The translations under genes were made by a program, and so were the position numbers. The notes beneath the pieces were generated by a model. It had not been told where the DNA came from, searched no databases, and was given only the letters and a program-made list of their open reading frames with translations. From the NCBI RefSeq assembly GCF_963576675.1, contig NC_088916.1:9439001-9503000 (forward strand): a stretch of 64,000 bases of DNA. Reading direction: 5' to 3'. Source of the stretch: Euphorbia lathyris (Eukaryota; Streptophyta; Magnoliopsida; Malpighiales; Euphorbiaceae). Numbering within the stretch: position 1 is the stretch's first letter; the number at the start of each line of letters is the position of its first letter. Shown here one piece after another: positions 1 to 11,458 of this stretch.

Positions 1-50
1 TTTCTTTTGCTAAAAATGAAGATCTTTTAGTTTGACATAATAAAAATAAC

Positions 51-200
51 CTTTAACGACCTTAAAATAAAAAAAAATCCAAGCATTAAAGTTGTTTAAT
101 ACCACATTAGTAAATGAAACCAAATTTTTTATTTTTCAAAATCATAATTTTTGAAACTTTGTCTCTCTAAACATTTGCATTCTCTCTAATATTATTAGTG
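51..200. repeat. Fragment of a dispersed foldback repeat family
   Basis: The stretch resembles the central part of the elements at 5725-6219 and 10942-11458: the same order of 'attaaagttgtt', a 'ccaaattttttattttt' block and 'tctctctaaacattt'. No terminal repeat is visible here, so it is a partial or interrupted copy. Confidence 0.5.
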
Positions 201-400
201 ACGTCGCAAATTAATTGAATTTGAAAAATGGGATAATATACTAAAATAGACCTAAGGTTATTGGAGGAGTATCAATTTAAGCTTTACATGCAAAATAACA
301 CCAATGTAGACTTAACGAAACGTGACACGTCATTCATATTACTTCAGCTCTGATTTCTCTCTTCATGTACAATTGACAGAACTTAATGGAGTAATATGAA

Positions 401-917
401 AGCTTAATAGGCACCCAACCCCCTAAACTTGTAAATTTTTTTCACCTGGCCCCCTCAACTTAAGGGACAATCTCTCAACCCCCTCAACTCTCCCAAAACA
501 TCACACACAGCCCCTTATACCCATATGTTCGGTCAAAATATTGACACGTGTAGGAAATCCGCTTGACTGTTGACCTCACCAATGCCACGTGTCATTTTTT
601 ATTAAATTTTTCCATTGAGACCCCTGCTCGGCGAGCAAGCCCATTTGTGCTCGGTGAGCAACTACCAGAGATGGATTTCAATCAGAATTCTCATGCCAGA
701 ATGGAAAATTTTAATAAAAAAATGACATGTGACATTGGTGTGGTCAACAGTCAAGCGTGTTTTCTACTCGGGTCAATATTTTGATCGAACACATGGATAT
801 AAGGAGTTGTATGTGATGTTTTTGGAGAGTTGATGAGGTTGAGAGGTTGTCCCCTAAGTTAAGAGGGTCAGGTGAAAAAAAAGTTACAAGTTTAGAAAGC
901 TGGGTACCTATTAAACC
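401..917. mobile_element. Mutator-type MITE with long inverted arms
   Basis: The two halves are inverted copies of each other for roughly 200 bp per arm (left 401-600, right 690-917), with ends agcttaataggcaccc and gggtacctattaaacc. The element is bracketed by an exact 9-bp direct repeat, taatatgaa, at 392-400 and 918-926. Long arms plus a 9-bp duplication are the signature of non-autonomous Mutator-like elements. No coding capacity. It seems to sit inside an older inverted repeat, since tgacacgtcattcatatta (about 323-341) recurs inverted near 918-937. Confidence 0.8.
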
Positions 918-926
918 TAATATGAA

Positions 927-1572
927 TGACATGTCATATTCTGTTGTCAATACCTAAATTGATATTATTATTTTTAACATTAATGTTATTTTATATTTAG
1001 AATCTAAATATATTCCCAAAAACGTTTGAACTATTTGACTACCTTGTCTCTTAAATTTTTTGTCACGTTTGATATTTGAGAAATTAAGGTTAAGACTTGG
1101 TCTAGATATCATATTAATTGAATCATTAATTAATACCTTGTTTATGGTACATGTTTGCTATCATGAATTTAAGAGGCAGGCCAAGAATAGCCACACCGAC
1201 TTTGTTTTCTTGTATTTTCACTTTTAATTATTTCAAATTAACTTTTATTTCTTTTAATATAGTCAAATAGGATAAAAATAGTCAAACTGGATAAAATCAT
1301 AGTAAGTACAATGAATTAAACATATATATGCAATTTGCAAGATATTTTGGTATTAATTCAATTTAGCAGCCTGGACTGGTATAATAATTCTATTTTATGA
1401 TTTAGTAGTAATATTTATAAGTTGAATTAATTTTAGATTTCATTAGATAAATACATAATATTTTATTTCCGCTTTTTATACCAAAACACATTGGTTGGTT
1501 TAGAAAACAAGATTTTGCAATTTATAGGATTTGGAGTTAAAATATCTTTAACACTTGAAAAGATATTTGGAT
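927..1572. other. AT-rich spacer, nothing recognised
   Basis: No coding signal and no clear terminal repeats. Short open frames here lack any recognisable protein. Confidence 0.5.
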
Positions 1573-2072
1573 TAATTTTTTGGAAAAATTATAAAATTTG
1601 GTCAAATAGGAGACTCGTTTATATATTTAACTCATTTACTCAACATACTACATATCTAGACTTTGTTTGTGTCACTTTCCCAAAAAAATACACTTACTCT
1701 TTCATCTTCCCCCTTCCCCTTTCTGGTTACGCGAACGGTTGGTCTTCCCCAGACCTTTGATCTTCCTCTCTTCCTTAAAATTTCGTGAAATCTGCACCAT
1801 TTCTCTACATCAACGTGTCTTTCTCTTCTTTCTCTCTTCATCTCTTGATTCTTCATCTTCCTATTGCTAGAAAACGACGGTATGGTTCTTTATCTTTCCG
1901 TTTTTGCTCGTCTCTTGGTTTCTTTCTTCTTGTGCGGGTTGAAAAAAATCATTATTCTACGTTATTTTCATCGTTTTTCTCAGTTTATCATATGGTTACT
2001 GACGATTTTAATGGTGAAAGGCGGGAACAATGTAAATATCTACTATTTTCTCGCTTTTTCCAGAAATTCACT

Positions 2073-2260
2073 TAGCGAAATCCGTTTTCGCAGGTCTGCG
2101 AGGAGAACGAGCCTGAAATGTGAGGATTTGACTTCGCGAAAACGGATTACGCGAAGTATGCGAAGAGAAAAGTAAAATCATCGTTTCGCGAAGTAAAATC
2201 ATCCTCTTCCTTGCACATTTATATTCGCATACTTCGCGAATCCTCATTTCGTGAAGCCAA
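2073..2260. repeat. Cluster of TTCGCGAA palindromes and hairpin arms
   Basis: At least eight copies of TTCGCGAA, GCGAAG or their variants occur in under 200 bp, against an AT-rich background. Two segments (about 2142-2163 and 2223-2243) are near-perfect inverted copies and could form a ~20-bp stem. Related words recur at 2707-2805. No function is known to me. Confidence 0.6.
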
Positions 2261-2848
2261 ATCTTCTTTTTTCTGCCTAACACGATTAAATTTTCCTGAA
2301 GGTGGTTGAATACATAAGATCCCGCAGGAAGACGGTGTATTGGGGAGCAGAAGGGACGACTTTCCTTCTGATACAGGGAGAAATTTCCATCCAGATTGGT
2401 CACATTTATTTTGAAATGGTTTGTTAGGAGTTTATTGTGGCAATCTTGTTGTGGAACCTGTGAAACATCCATCCCAAAAAGGTCTGGACTTCCATTTCTC
2501 ATCCCAAAAGGTCTGTACTTCCAATATAGGGAGAAATTTCTATCCAGATTCGTCATGTTGACTTTGAAATGATTAGCTAGGAGTTTATTGTGACAATCTT
2601 GTTGTAAATTTTGATAATGTTATGATTTTTAATGTTAGAATCCCTTGTTGTTGTGCCTTTTTTTGTTATATACCACTTCACAAATTTTGTTAAAAACAAC
2701 GTCCAGACTTCGCATATTGTGAAATCTGTGAATTGAAATCATCTAATAAAACAAACATTATCTTCACAGATTTCGCAATATGCGAACTCTGCGAAGTCAG
2801 ACAGGATGGCAAAAGACGAAAGGCTAAAAAATTTCTAAGTGTTATACA

Positions 2849-3400
2849 TAGGGATGGCAACGGGTACCCTACCCGCGGGTACCCGGCACTACCCGATCCT
2901 AATGGAACTACCCGTACCCTATGTAAAAGGGTATGGGACGGACATGGGATCAAAATCATTACCCGTTAGGATAATGGGACGGGTATGGGAAGACCCCCTA
3001 GGGTACCCGGTACCCGTTACCCGTCATAATTTTTTATATATTAAAAAATATTATTGTGTTTTAGATATAAGATGTGAGATTTGAACACCAACCTTTTGTT
3101 CTTCGACCATTAAGTGATGACACTAAGCTATTTTATTTTTATTGATTAAGGTTCAATTTGTTCAATTTTTAGATGAATGATTTATTAAATTTATACTTTG
3201 TTAAATTTGTAATATTTTTTATTTTATTTAGTGATTCTTAACGGGTAAGGGTACACGTGGGTACCCGTGAATTAAATGGGACGGGTATGGGATGCAAAAC
3301 ATATACCCGTTAGGGTAATGGGAAGGGTACGGGTAATTAAAAAATAAACGGGTAAGGGTTTGGGATCGGCATTACCCGCGGGTACCCTACCAGTTGCCAT

Positions 3401-3405
<5 letters not shown>
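2849..3405. mobile_element. hAT-type MITE nested in the Mutator-like element
   Basis: The ends are inverted: tagggatggcaacgggta on the left and ccagttgccatcccta on the right. Both flanks continue into multiple GGGTACCC-type words. The gggatggcaa terminus is a common plant hAT-MITE end. The expected 8-bp duplication cannot be confirmed because the right end runs into a (TA)n tract. No transposase. Confidence 0.65.

Positions 3406-3435
<30 letters not shown>
3406..3435. repeat. (TA)n microsatellite
   Basis: An uninterrupted run of TA dinucleotides immediately outside the hAT-type MITE. Confidence 0.9.
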
Positions 3436-3440
<5 letters not shown>

Positions 3441-3624
3441 GGTATTTTGGAAAAGTCATATAAACATAGTCTAAATATGTAATAGGTTGAGTAGATGAGT
3501 TAAATATGTAAATGGGTCTCCTATTTGACCCAATTTTTTAATTTTCCCTAATTTTTTTTATCCAATACGTATAGTACACAAAATAATTTTTACTTTTTTT
3601 CTTACACCTGCATACTCGTATTTA

Positions 3625-4170
3625 GTGGGAAGATTTAAACCGGACTTTGTTTTTTTTATGGATGTGAAATGTAACCGTTTAAAAGTTGAGGTAATAAAAA
3701 AAAATTCTTATGGTCGCTTGTTCTGTGTGGATCCTATCAATTCTGGGGGTGGTCTCGCTTTATGGTGGAAGAATGTGGGTTCTATAGACTTGCTTAGTTT
3801 CTCTGCAAATTATATTGATGTTAAAATTTCTATTCTAGGTTTGTCCGAGTATCGATTAACCGGTTTCTATAGTTTTCTTGAAAGACCCCCTAGAGCAGAG
3901 TCGTGGCAACTGTTAAAATCTCTTTATGGCGCTTCTTCCATGCTTTGGCTAGTCATTGGCGATTTCAATGATCTTTTGTCTCAATCAGAGAAAAAAGGTG
4001 GCAATCGTCATCATATTTCTCTTATACATAGTTTTCTTGATATTGTTTTATCGTGTGACTTGTTTGAAGTTAAGATGCTTGGGTATCCGCTTACTTGGGA
4101 GAAAAGTAGAGGTTCAGCACATTGTATTGAAGAAAAACTGGACATGGCTCTTGATGAGTCGAAGAGTAAT
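3625..4170 (+). pseudogene. L1-type LINE endonuclease fragment
   Basis: The translation matches the endonuclease/exonuclease/phosphatase domain at the start of plant LINE ORF2. It has a SGGLALWW block (about residues 41-48), GDFNDLL with the catalytic Asp/Asn (about 112-118), LGYPLTW and an LDMAL block where family members have LDRAL. In intact LINEs this enzyme nicks target DNA for target-primed reverse transcription. Only the N-terminal ~180 residues remain: the reading is cut around 4165-4190 by an unrelated repeat, and there is no reverse transcriptase behind it. It is a different subfamily from the large LINE at 34545-40471 and on the opposite strand. A dead fragment, not a host gene. 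Confidence 0.8.
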
Positions 4171-4189
4171 GATGCACTCGAGGTGATCC

Positions 4190-5640
4190 CTACTCCAACG
4201 TCAACTAAGGGATAAGTGTACCAAGACGTTATCAAGTAATAAATCTGGTTAAGTCTAGGTATCGAATCCACGAGGTGTATACCCACAAGTATTAAACTAC
4301 TCGGTTCTATACTTTATCTAGGCGGTGAATACTTTAGGTTGGTTTGGGTAACAGTTATAAGCTACTCCTAAACTATAGGTGATACAGTTTTTATACGTTT
4401 CAAACCCTTATGGAATGGTATGGATGACGTTAAGTTACAACATATGATAAACAATATTTCAGAATATATACGAGTAACAATTTACTCTTGCAAAGACGAT
4501 TATTTATAAACTGACCAACTCTGTCAAGTACTTAGGTCGTGGTTTCTTCTTAAGGTGACTCTAATTCTTAGGTTCAGAAAATATGGCTCATCAATTCATG
4601 CGGTTTCCGGATTGTCATTCTAGTAAGGCAACACCTATGTGAATCCTAATGGATTTCGGAGTTTGTAATCAACCTGCACAATAATCAATTATGAGAATCA
4701 AAACAAGAAATAAAAATTAGCATGTATTGTAAAACTGAAAACCGTAATCATATATTATTACTATGAAAAACATAAATGTGAAATACAACTGAATCTAGCA
4801 CATAGGAAGAGTACAAACTATTTAACAAGAAAAAATGGAAGAAGAATCAGCCCTTAGAAGTAGCTAACTGGACTTAAAGTCGTCGTTTCAGATTCAAAGG
4901 TGGAACTCTCAAGCTTGGAGAATGCAAATGGAACATAACTTCGTCAGAATTACGGGAGAATTACAATAATCTCTCAAGGTGTAAGGGTTTTATTACACAA
5001 AAATTGAATGCCTAATTGAGCGACAAGCACTCCTATTTATACACAAATCAAATTCGGGACATAATTGTAATTTAGGAAGGCCTTTTGATTATTCACACAA
5101 AGATATTGAAATTAGAGGTCATACGGCGTGTGGAAAATGTGGCACGCCGTGCCGTTCATTTTTCTCCGCGATGTCAGCTTTCACATACTTAAATCAGCTC
5201 ATTGATTGGAAAACTTGTGGTCAACACGACGTGTGGAATGTGGCACGCCGTGTGAGTGAGCTTCTGCCTAGATGTGTGCATTTAGGTCCTCGTGTGCTGA
5301 GTGAAGAATCATGTGCCAGCATGTGACACCGTGTGTGAGCCATGTGACACACCGCGTGGTTGCCAGATTAACTAGGAAACAACTTTCTTCGTTGACCACA
5401 GAAATTCCGTTGATCTTGTCCCGTTTTATATCCACATGTGGAGTGGAACACATGGCACGCCGAGTGTGGTTCTGGAAGAGTTTTTTTTCACATGGCGTGT
5501 GGTGTGTTGTTTTTGTGTCTTTCGTCTATCTTATGTGTTTTACATGCGTTCTTCAAGCCTGTAAAATACAACCATGAAAATTCGAGATTACTTGATTTAT
5601 TTATATTTATTTGTAATCAACGAAGCTTGAAATACTAAAA
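4190..5640. repeat. Unclassified dispersed repeat, possibly LTR or non-autonomous retroelement
   Basis: The segment starts abruptly inside the LINE fragment (gatccctactccaacg) and has phrases often found in plant dispersed repeats, such as 'aagtaataaatctggttaag' and 'gtatcgaatccacgagg'. Its right half (about 5120-5510) carries several degenerate copies of a GGCACGCCGTGTGG-like word. No protein domain is visible and no matching terminal repeat was found in the window, so solo LTR and non-autonomous retroelement are both open. Confidence 0.4.
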
Positions 5641-5724
5641 ATACACAAACTCTCACCCCTAATTGCGTATATGAGCTGTTAAATTTCATGTTTAAATACT
5701 TAAAAACTTCTTCTAACATAAAAA

Positions 5725-6219
5725 GGGTAAATTACACTCATGGCCACTGAATTTTACGCAGTTTAATATTATGGTCATTAAACTTCAATTCTTAACGTTA
5801 TAGTTACTAAACTTTACACTTTTTAACACCACTCAATTTTAACCAAGTCCTCAAAATTACCGTTAACGATATCAAAATGAAAATATTTAAGAATTAAAGT
5901 TGTTCAGAACGACATTTACCATGAAACCACATTTTTTATTTTCCAAAATCACCTTTTTTAGAGTTTTCTCTCTCTAAAAATTCATTTTCTCTCTCCTAAC
6001 CAAACAGCACTTAAATTACCTCAAAACGAAAATTTTTAAAAATTAAAGTTCCTCAGAATATCATTAACTCTGTGAATTTTTTATTTTCAAAGTCTTTTTG
6101 AGGCGTTGAGTGGCCATCGGAGTTAAAAAATGTAAACTTCAATGGTCATATTATTAAGAATTCAACTTCAATAACCACAATATTAAATGGGCAAAGTTCG
6201 CCATGGGTGTAATTTACCC
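5725..6219. mobile_element. Mutator-type foldback MITE, copy 1
   Basis: The arms gggtaaattacactcatggc and gccatgggtgtaatttaccc are inverted copies, continued inward by paired 'gtggcc...aaacttcaat' phrases. The flanks acataaaa(a) and acattaaaa are an imperfect duplication. Same family as 10942-11458. Confidence 0.7.
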
Positions 6220-6407
6220 GACATTAAAATATAAAACTAATTTCATACAAGAATTTGATTACATCACATGTTCCATATAATTTCATTAAGTATTTTTCAA
6301 TCGGTTCATCTCTCAATTTAAAATTTTTAATGTACACAACTTGAAACTTAATTTAAACTACTAAACCCATATTTATAAGTGATTAATAACAGTAACCATA
6401 TCCAAAA

Positions 6408-6857
6408 CTATAAATAATCATCAACAGAGATGCTTAAACCCTCGCCTGAACCATCACACCACTGAGTTCCATCCTCCGGCCACCGGAATTCTGTCTGATG
6501 CTCATATACCGGCCCATTATAATTCCCAATCCTGCAATTCAATATCATCTGAGCATCAATGGCCATGCCGGCATCGGAAGCTGCATTCTGCACGGACTTC
6601 GGCGACATGTCCTCTCTCAAATTCGCCGGCAACATCGACGGAAAGTTTAATTTTGAATGTTGTCCTGTTAAGCAATAAGAAGCTACATCATGAGCCACCG
6701 CAGCTGCTTCCGGTGTTGAATATGAACCTAACCAGAGTCTTTCTTGTTTCCCCGGAACCCGTATTTCTGACACCCATTTCCCCCATTTGCGGCGGCGGAC
6801 GCCTCTGTATTTTTTCTGATCATCGGTCGGAGAGTTGACATTGCTGCTTCTGCTCAT
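6408..6857 (-). CDS. AP2/ERF transcription factor, ERF018/019-like (DREB side)
   Basis: This 149-residue intronless protein has one AP2/ERF DNA-binding domain at about residues 16-73. The domain opens with [19 protein letters not shown] and continues through [20 protein letters not shown]. Val at domain position 14 (WVSEIR) places it on the DREB side, and the IRVPG turn plus the VASYCL segment resemble the short ERF018/ERF019-type group II proteins. Such proteins act in the nucleus and bind GCC- or DRE-type promoter elements; the exact target here is unknown. The C-terminal half is acidic, ends SISVDDYL, and has no clear EAR motif. The start is the only ATG ahead of the domain. A TATA box lies ~110 bp upstream. 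The frame is intact between repeat relics, so it is probably functional. Confidence 0.93.
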   Translation of the reverse strand: MSRSSNVNSPTDDQKKYRGVRRRKWGKWVSEIRVPGKQERLWLGSYSTPEAAAVAHDVASYCLTGQHSKLNFPSMLPANLREDMSPKSVQNAASDAGMAIDAQMILNCRIGNYNGPVYEHQTEFRWPEDGTQWCDGSGEGLSISVDDYL

Positions 6858-6963
6858 TTTGGTTGTGGTGTGAAAAGGAAAGACTTTTTTTTTTTTTTTT
6901 TGAATGGAGAAGATGAAGAGGGTAGGATTAAATTAAATTAAAAGAAATGTTATTTGGGAGAGG

Positions 6964-6971
6964 TATTTATA
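6964..6971 (-). promoter_or_regulatory. TATA box of the ERF gene
   Basis: On the minus strand the sequence reads CCTATAAATACC, about 107-114 bp upstream of the ATG. A start site ~30 bp downstream would give a leader of about 75-80 nt, normal for plants. A T-tract (A-tract on the coding strand) lies in the leader near 6886-6902. Confidence 0.7.
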
Positions 6972-7156
6972 GGTTGAAGATTGAGAAAGTTAGAGAGGAT
7001 GAAGTCAAAATATTCAAAGTCAAAACTATAATAAAATAATAATAAAAAAATTGAAGATCTAGATAAGGGAGGAGAGAGATGGGCGGTGGTATGATTTGAT
7101 GGAAAATAAAATTAAAGTGATAAATTGGAAATGGTAAATGAATGTAAATGTTAACA

Positions 7157-7716
7157 GGGTCACGGTGCAAAAATACTACTAACGATTTGGGTCAGGGGTT
7201 ATGCAAAAATACTCTTAACATTTTGATTCAGGAGTAATTGTACCTCTAACGTTGATAAATTTGGTCAATTTGAGAAATAAATCATCAAACTATATTTTCG
7301 GTCATGAATCTTGTCGTCTACACTTCACACGTGCGTCATTTTATCAGTAACATATCGCAAACATATGTTGGGATGTGAAAAAAAATAAAAAAAAAATATT
7401 GTCTTTTTGTACGAATTAGACAAAAAAAAAATCAAAAAATTGACCGAATTTATAAATATTAATCTCCAATGCTATTATTAAATTATAAAAAACATAAAAT
7501 CATTTTTTAGAATGAATTGTTATGCAATTGGTGCAGAATGAAGAACAAAAATATTTGTGTTTTATAACAGTGTCTCAAATTGATCCAATTTACCAACATT
7601 AGAGGTAAAATTGATCTTGACTTCTAACGTTAGGGGTAAAATTGCACCATTTTAGACATTAGGGGTAAAATTGCTCCTGACCCAAAATATTAGGGGTATT
7701 TTCGTACCTTAACCCC
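7157..7716. mobile_element. Foldback repeat, family with copy at 27681
   Basis: The ends are inverted: agggtcacggtgcaaaaata on the left and ttttcgtaccttaacccc on the right. Internal phrases 'aggggtaaaattgc' and 'tgaccaaatttg' pair across the element. It shares 'cttgt.gtctacacttcaca' and 'cattttatca' with the copy at 27681-28268. Non-coding. No target duplication was resolved. Confidence 0.65.
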
Positions 7717-7718
7717 AA

Positions 7719-7720
<2 letters not shown>

Positions 7721-7753
<33 letters not shown>

Positions 7754-7758
7754 ATATA
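7721..7758. repeat. (AT)n microsatellite
   Basis: A run of AT dinucleotides with one TTA interruption. Confidence 0.85.
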
Positions 7759-7769
7759 AATATATTACT

Positions 7770-8470
7770 TTATTAACTTAAAAATATAAATACATCGTGA
7801 GAATAATGAAGAATAAAATCTCCAATCCAAAAAATGCTACATCCACAAAAAAGACTATAAAAAGTAGTAAAAACCATAAAAGATATAAATAAAACAAATA
7901 TAGAAAACATATCATTCTCATAGTCTCTAATCCCGTTGAAAAACACATATAATACATATTTTATCATTTAGCCTTTTATGGATATTCGAATATGAATCAT
8001 TTCTGTTTTTGCAACCACGCAGATCTATGGATATTTCCTCTCTTGCTAAGACCGAAATAAGAATAAAAGAAAGAAGTGTAGATAACAAGTATAGATCTAG
8101 CGGAAAAAGAAGTTCAAGAAAGTATATAGACTTCAAACTAATGAGAAAAAATAAATCTGAAACTAAAAACGAAGACTAAATTATAAATGTGATGAGAAAG
8201 AATGAAGACAAACTATCTTTTTCCTCCTCTAAATATATTTGCTTAGAAAGCTGGAAAGAAGAAAGTGACAATAACAGTGCCCCCAATGACGGGGTTATGA
8301 GAAGAAAGAAAGAGCAAATGGGAAGAAAAACAATGGAGAGAAGGAGCACCCTCTCTTTCCACAATACTAAATGATGTAGGTAGGTTTTTTCTATAACCTA
8401 TTTGTTGAATAAGGAAAAATAAGTAATTAGTAAAGTGTCGAATGTTAACGTTAGTATTCGGTTTAATACA
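7770..8470. other. Unassigned spacer
   Basis: Small open frames exist on both strands (for example 8189-8374 plus) but they are short, rich in Lys/Arg/Ser and have no recognisable domain. Nothing else is seen. Confidence 0.4.
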
Positions 8471-8473
8471 ACT

Positions 8474-8700
8474 AGAGATGTAAACGAGGCGGAGATTTTC
8501 CGTCTCCGTCGGGGATCTTCTCTAACAGAGATGGGGAATCTCCGATTAGAATCCTCGCAGGACGGGGATGAGAATTGTTTTCCCCCACAAGCAGCGATGG
8601 AACGGGGATGAGGATAGCTACTCTATCGCGTGGAAATCCTTATTCCCGTCCTCCATATGCCCCCACGAGGTCTCTGTGGATTCTCGATTAATTCCCCATT
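8474..8700. repeat. hAT-MITE-like fragment (cggggat-rich)
   Basis: The segment begins actagagatgtaaacgaggc and repeats 'acggggatgag' and 'cccgtc' words, as in the plant hAT-MITE group with gggatg-type termini. The matching opposite end was not found, so it is truncated. Confidence 0.4.
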
Positions 8701-8853
8701 TCAAATTTATTTTTTCAAACAAAAAATTTGTGATTCTTTTTAGAGTTATTAGGTTAGATCAATTTTATTTTTTCTTTCCGTCACTTAATTCAAATTTAAT
8801 TATTATTTGTCGTTATATTTTGGCAAATGCCAAAAAGATGGAGAAAGTTAGAA

Positions 8854-9305
8854 GGATAAATTACAACCAAAGTACTTGAACTTTTTATTTTTTATATTTT
8901 GGTACCTAGACTTTATTTTTGCACAAACAATACTTGAACTTAAGTTGACTTGACAATATAGTACCTATCACCTGCTACAACTGGTTAACCATTAAAAATA
9001 TAGATAAATTATAATCATGGTACCTAAACTTTATATTATTTCATACTTTACTACCATACTTTATTTTCACACAAGAAAATATGGTCATGGTGGGTTCTTT
9101 TTTAGTATGGGAAAGAGAGAATAATAAAAAAATGAAAAGTGAAAATGAGAAAATTATAGATAGAAAGAAAGAGTTAAATTATCTTTACAACTTAAGTAGG
9201 TCCCACATTTAAGTAAAAGAGTCAAACTATGCCTCTTGTGGTAAAATGAAATTTAGGTACCGAAATGTAAAACAAGTTAAAGCTCAGGTACCATAATAGA
9301 GTTAG
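8854..9305. repeat. Foldback repeat with 'ggtacc' arms
   Basis: The left half has 'attttggtacctagacttta' and 'acttgaactt'; the right half has the inverted 'aaatttaggtaccgaaatg' and 'aaagctcaggtacc'. A non-coding inverted repeat. Confidence 0.5.
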
Positions 9306-10015
9306 ATTTTGGCCGTATCTTTTCATAGCAGGCATGGAAGGGAGTGATCTTCCCCGTAGGAATTCTTCCGGCCGCACTCCTTGTAGGAAGAAGAGATTGA
9401 CTAGGAGTGATGGTTTCGACCCTTACGAGGAATTCGATATTTTTCTGCAGGCCTTCTCCGTTTGTTTTCCCTCCGGTATTCAGGGGACGCATTCCTCTTG
9501 GGACGAAAGTTGTAGATAGTGTGTTGTTTTGTTGAACAAGCGATAGAGTCCTATTTTTTATTTTTACTAATCTAATAGCTTCTTCGGTAACATCCAATCT
9601 TTTCTGCATCTCAGCCATCACTATTGCATTTTCAATAATGGCCTACTATACCATGTTAATGTTGTAAATAAGTTGTTTTGTTATACGATCCATGGATGCT
9701 ACATTAGCAAGCTCTAAGGATCCTAAGCATTTTATTCTATATGTTTATCGAGGTCGGGGTGATTTGGAGGAGACCCAATGGATTTCCATTGGCATCGACT
9801 CGTGTATTAGGACCTTGTGTGCATTGTGAGGACGATGGGCCCGTGACATTTTCTTTATGATTTATGGTCGCTTGTTTGGTTCGATCCACGTTCCTCACAC
9901 CAATTTGATACGATTGAATGTGTAGGATAATGTTTCGATCCTTGAGAGGATTTTTTCGATGCCAGAAGTATGATAGAAAAAGGATCAAAGGGAGGTTATT
10001 GACCGTTGAACCCAT
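9277..10015 (-). pseudogene. Possible retroelement gag relic
   Basis: Two minus-strand open stretches follow each other (9737-10015, 92 aa; 9277-9621, 114 aa) without a usable connection. The second has an alpha-helical start (MAEMQKRLDVTEEAIRL) followed by a Thr/Ser/Pro/Arg-rich stretch, which vaguely recalls the N-terminus of plant Ty3-type gag. There is no zinc knuckle, protease or reverse transcriptase, and the 3' end runs into a foldback repeat. I do not recognise a specific family. Confidence 0.2.
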
Positions 10016-10469
10016 TCTGATGCCTAAGTTAATAGAATATATGATTGGAGCACTAAGAAATTAAAAGTAAATTGCAACAAATGTGTATATGTACTTTGAA
10101 TATGAAGTCACATTTTATTTATATGGAGCTCAAGGATAAAATTGCCAAACAGTTCTTTAGATTCTTCGGATGATATGTTTTAGCTTTTGAGTGGTGGACG
10201 TATTTTAGGTAGTTTGTAATATATATCCAAATTGGGATTCCTTAATTCTAAGCAACATAGACGGGTTTCAATCCGAAGTGGATTCGAAGAGTATCTCATC
10301 AGTCTACATGTCTCAAGAGAGGTTTTATTCTTGTTTAGCTTGATCTGACAGTTTTTCTTTCTCTGGATATCCCTGGAAGTTTAGGATGAGGACATATTAA
10401 TCTTGATATCTTTCGAATGATATCAACAAGTAAATTCAATTTAATTTGTTAAAGAATACATAATAGGAT

Positions 10470-10925
10470 GCAATTGTACTGAAGGTCATTGAAGTTTGAG
10501 TTCAATTATAAAAACTTCCTTGAACTTTATTTTATTTCAATAAAATTATTAATATTTTTTTATTTATATAAAGTTATTCCAGTTATTTTAAATAAAAACA
10601 ATCACTAAAATAGTGATGTGACAATTACGTTAATTACTTGATTATATATAACTATAAATGAGAATATATATTTTTCATTTATTTAATTGACTGCTTGAAA
10701 TTATCTATATTAATAATATTTTTCTTTTTCACGTGTCATACACGTTACTAAATAAGTGTCACCTAATACATAAAAGTAATTTGTTTTTAAGCTGATTACT
10801 AACTATAATTGAAAAGTTTTTACTAAAATAAAATAAAATTTAATAATTTTATTAAAATGAAATGAAATTTAATGAGTTTTTTTAAAAATCACCCAAAATA
10901 GTGATATTGAAATGCAATAGGAGTA
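10470..10925. repeat. Inverted repeat, A/T-rich
   Basis: The left 'gaactttattttatttcaat' region and the right 'attaaaatgaaatgaaattt' region are inverted copies. Similar text near 21530-21620 suggests a family. Confidence 0.45.
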
Positions 10926-10941
10926 CGAGTTAAGATTTTAT

Positions 10942-11458
10942 GGATTAAATTACACCCATGGCTACTGAATTTTACTCATTTTTACATTATGGCCACTGAA
11001 ATTCATTTCTTTTTAGTATAGCTACTGAATTTTACATTTTTTAATACCGGTAGCCACTCAATTTTAACTAACTTCTTAAAATGACCATTAACGACCGTTA
11101 ACGATCTCAAAATGAAAATATTCAAAAATTAAAGTTGTTCAGAACGATATTTACCATAAAGCACATTTTTTATTTTAAAAAATCACATTTTTTGGAGCTT
11201 TCTCTCTCTGAAAATTTACTTTCTCTTTCCTAACCAAACAACACCTAAATGACCTCAAAACGAAAATTTTCAAGATTTAAAGTTTCTTAAAATATTATTA
11301 ATGCTTTGGATTTTTTATTTTTATCCGTCAACGATCGTTTTGAGGCATTAAGTGGCCATCGGTATTAAAAAGTAGTGGCCATACTAGAAAGAAATGAAGT
11401 TCAATGGCCATAATATAAAAATGGATAAAGTTTCAGTGGCCATGGGTATAATTTATCC
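10942..11458. mobile_element. Mutator-type foldback MITE, copy 2
   Basis: The ends ggattaaattacacccatgg and ccatgggtataatttatcc are inverted, and an exact 9-bp duplication, agattttat, flanks them (10933-10941 and 11459-11467). This copy fixes the family (with 5725-6219) as Mutator-type. No coding capacity. Confidence 0.82.

Larger units (their letters stand above)
1582..3548. mobile_element. Non-autonomous Mutator-like element, ~2 kb
   Basis: The ends are long inverted repeats of about 105 bp (1582-1690 and 3440-3548) that share gtcaaataggagac, the region around gagttaaatat, and a gggaaaatt-type terminus. They are bracketed by an exact 9-bp duplication, taatttttt (1573-1581 and 3549-3557). 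No transposase is visible. The interior holds a pyrimidine-rich, leader-like stretch (1690-1880), a block dense in TTCGCGAA-type palindromes (2073-2260) and a nested hAT-type MITE (2849-3405). It could be a Pack-MULE that captured a host 5' leader, but no captured coding exon can be shown. Confidence 0.8.

Noticed and set aside
8189..8374. Small Lys/Arg-rich peptide gene
   Set aside because: Overlaps an equally long antisense frame and lies in repeat-rich DNA with no promoter or domain.
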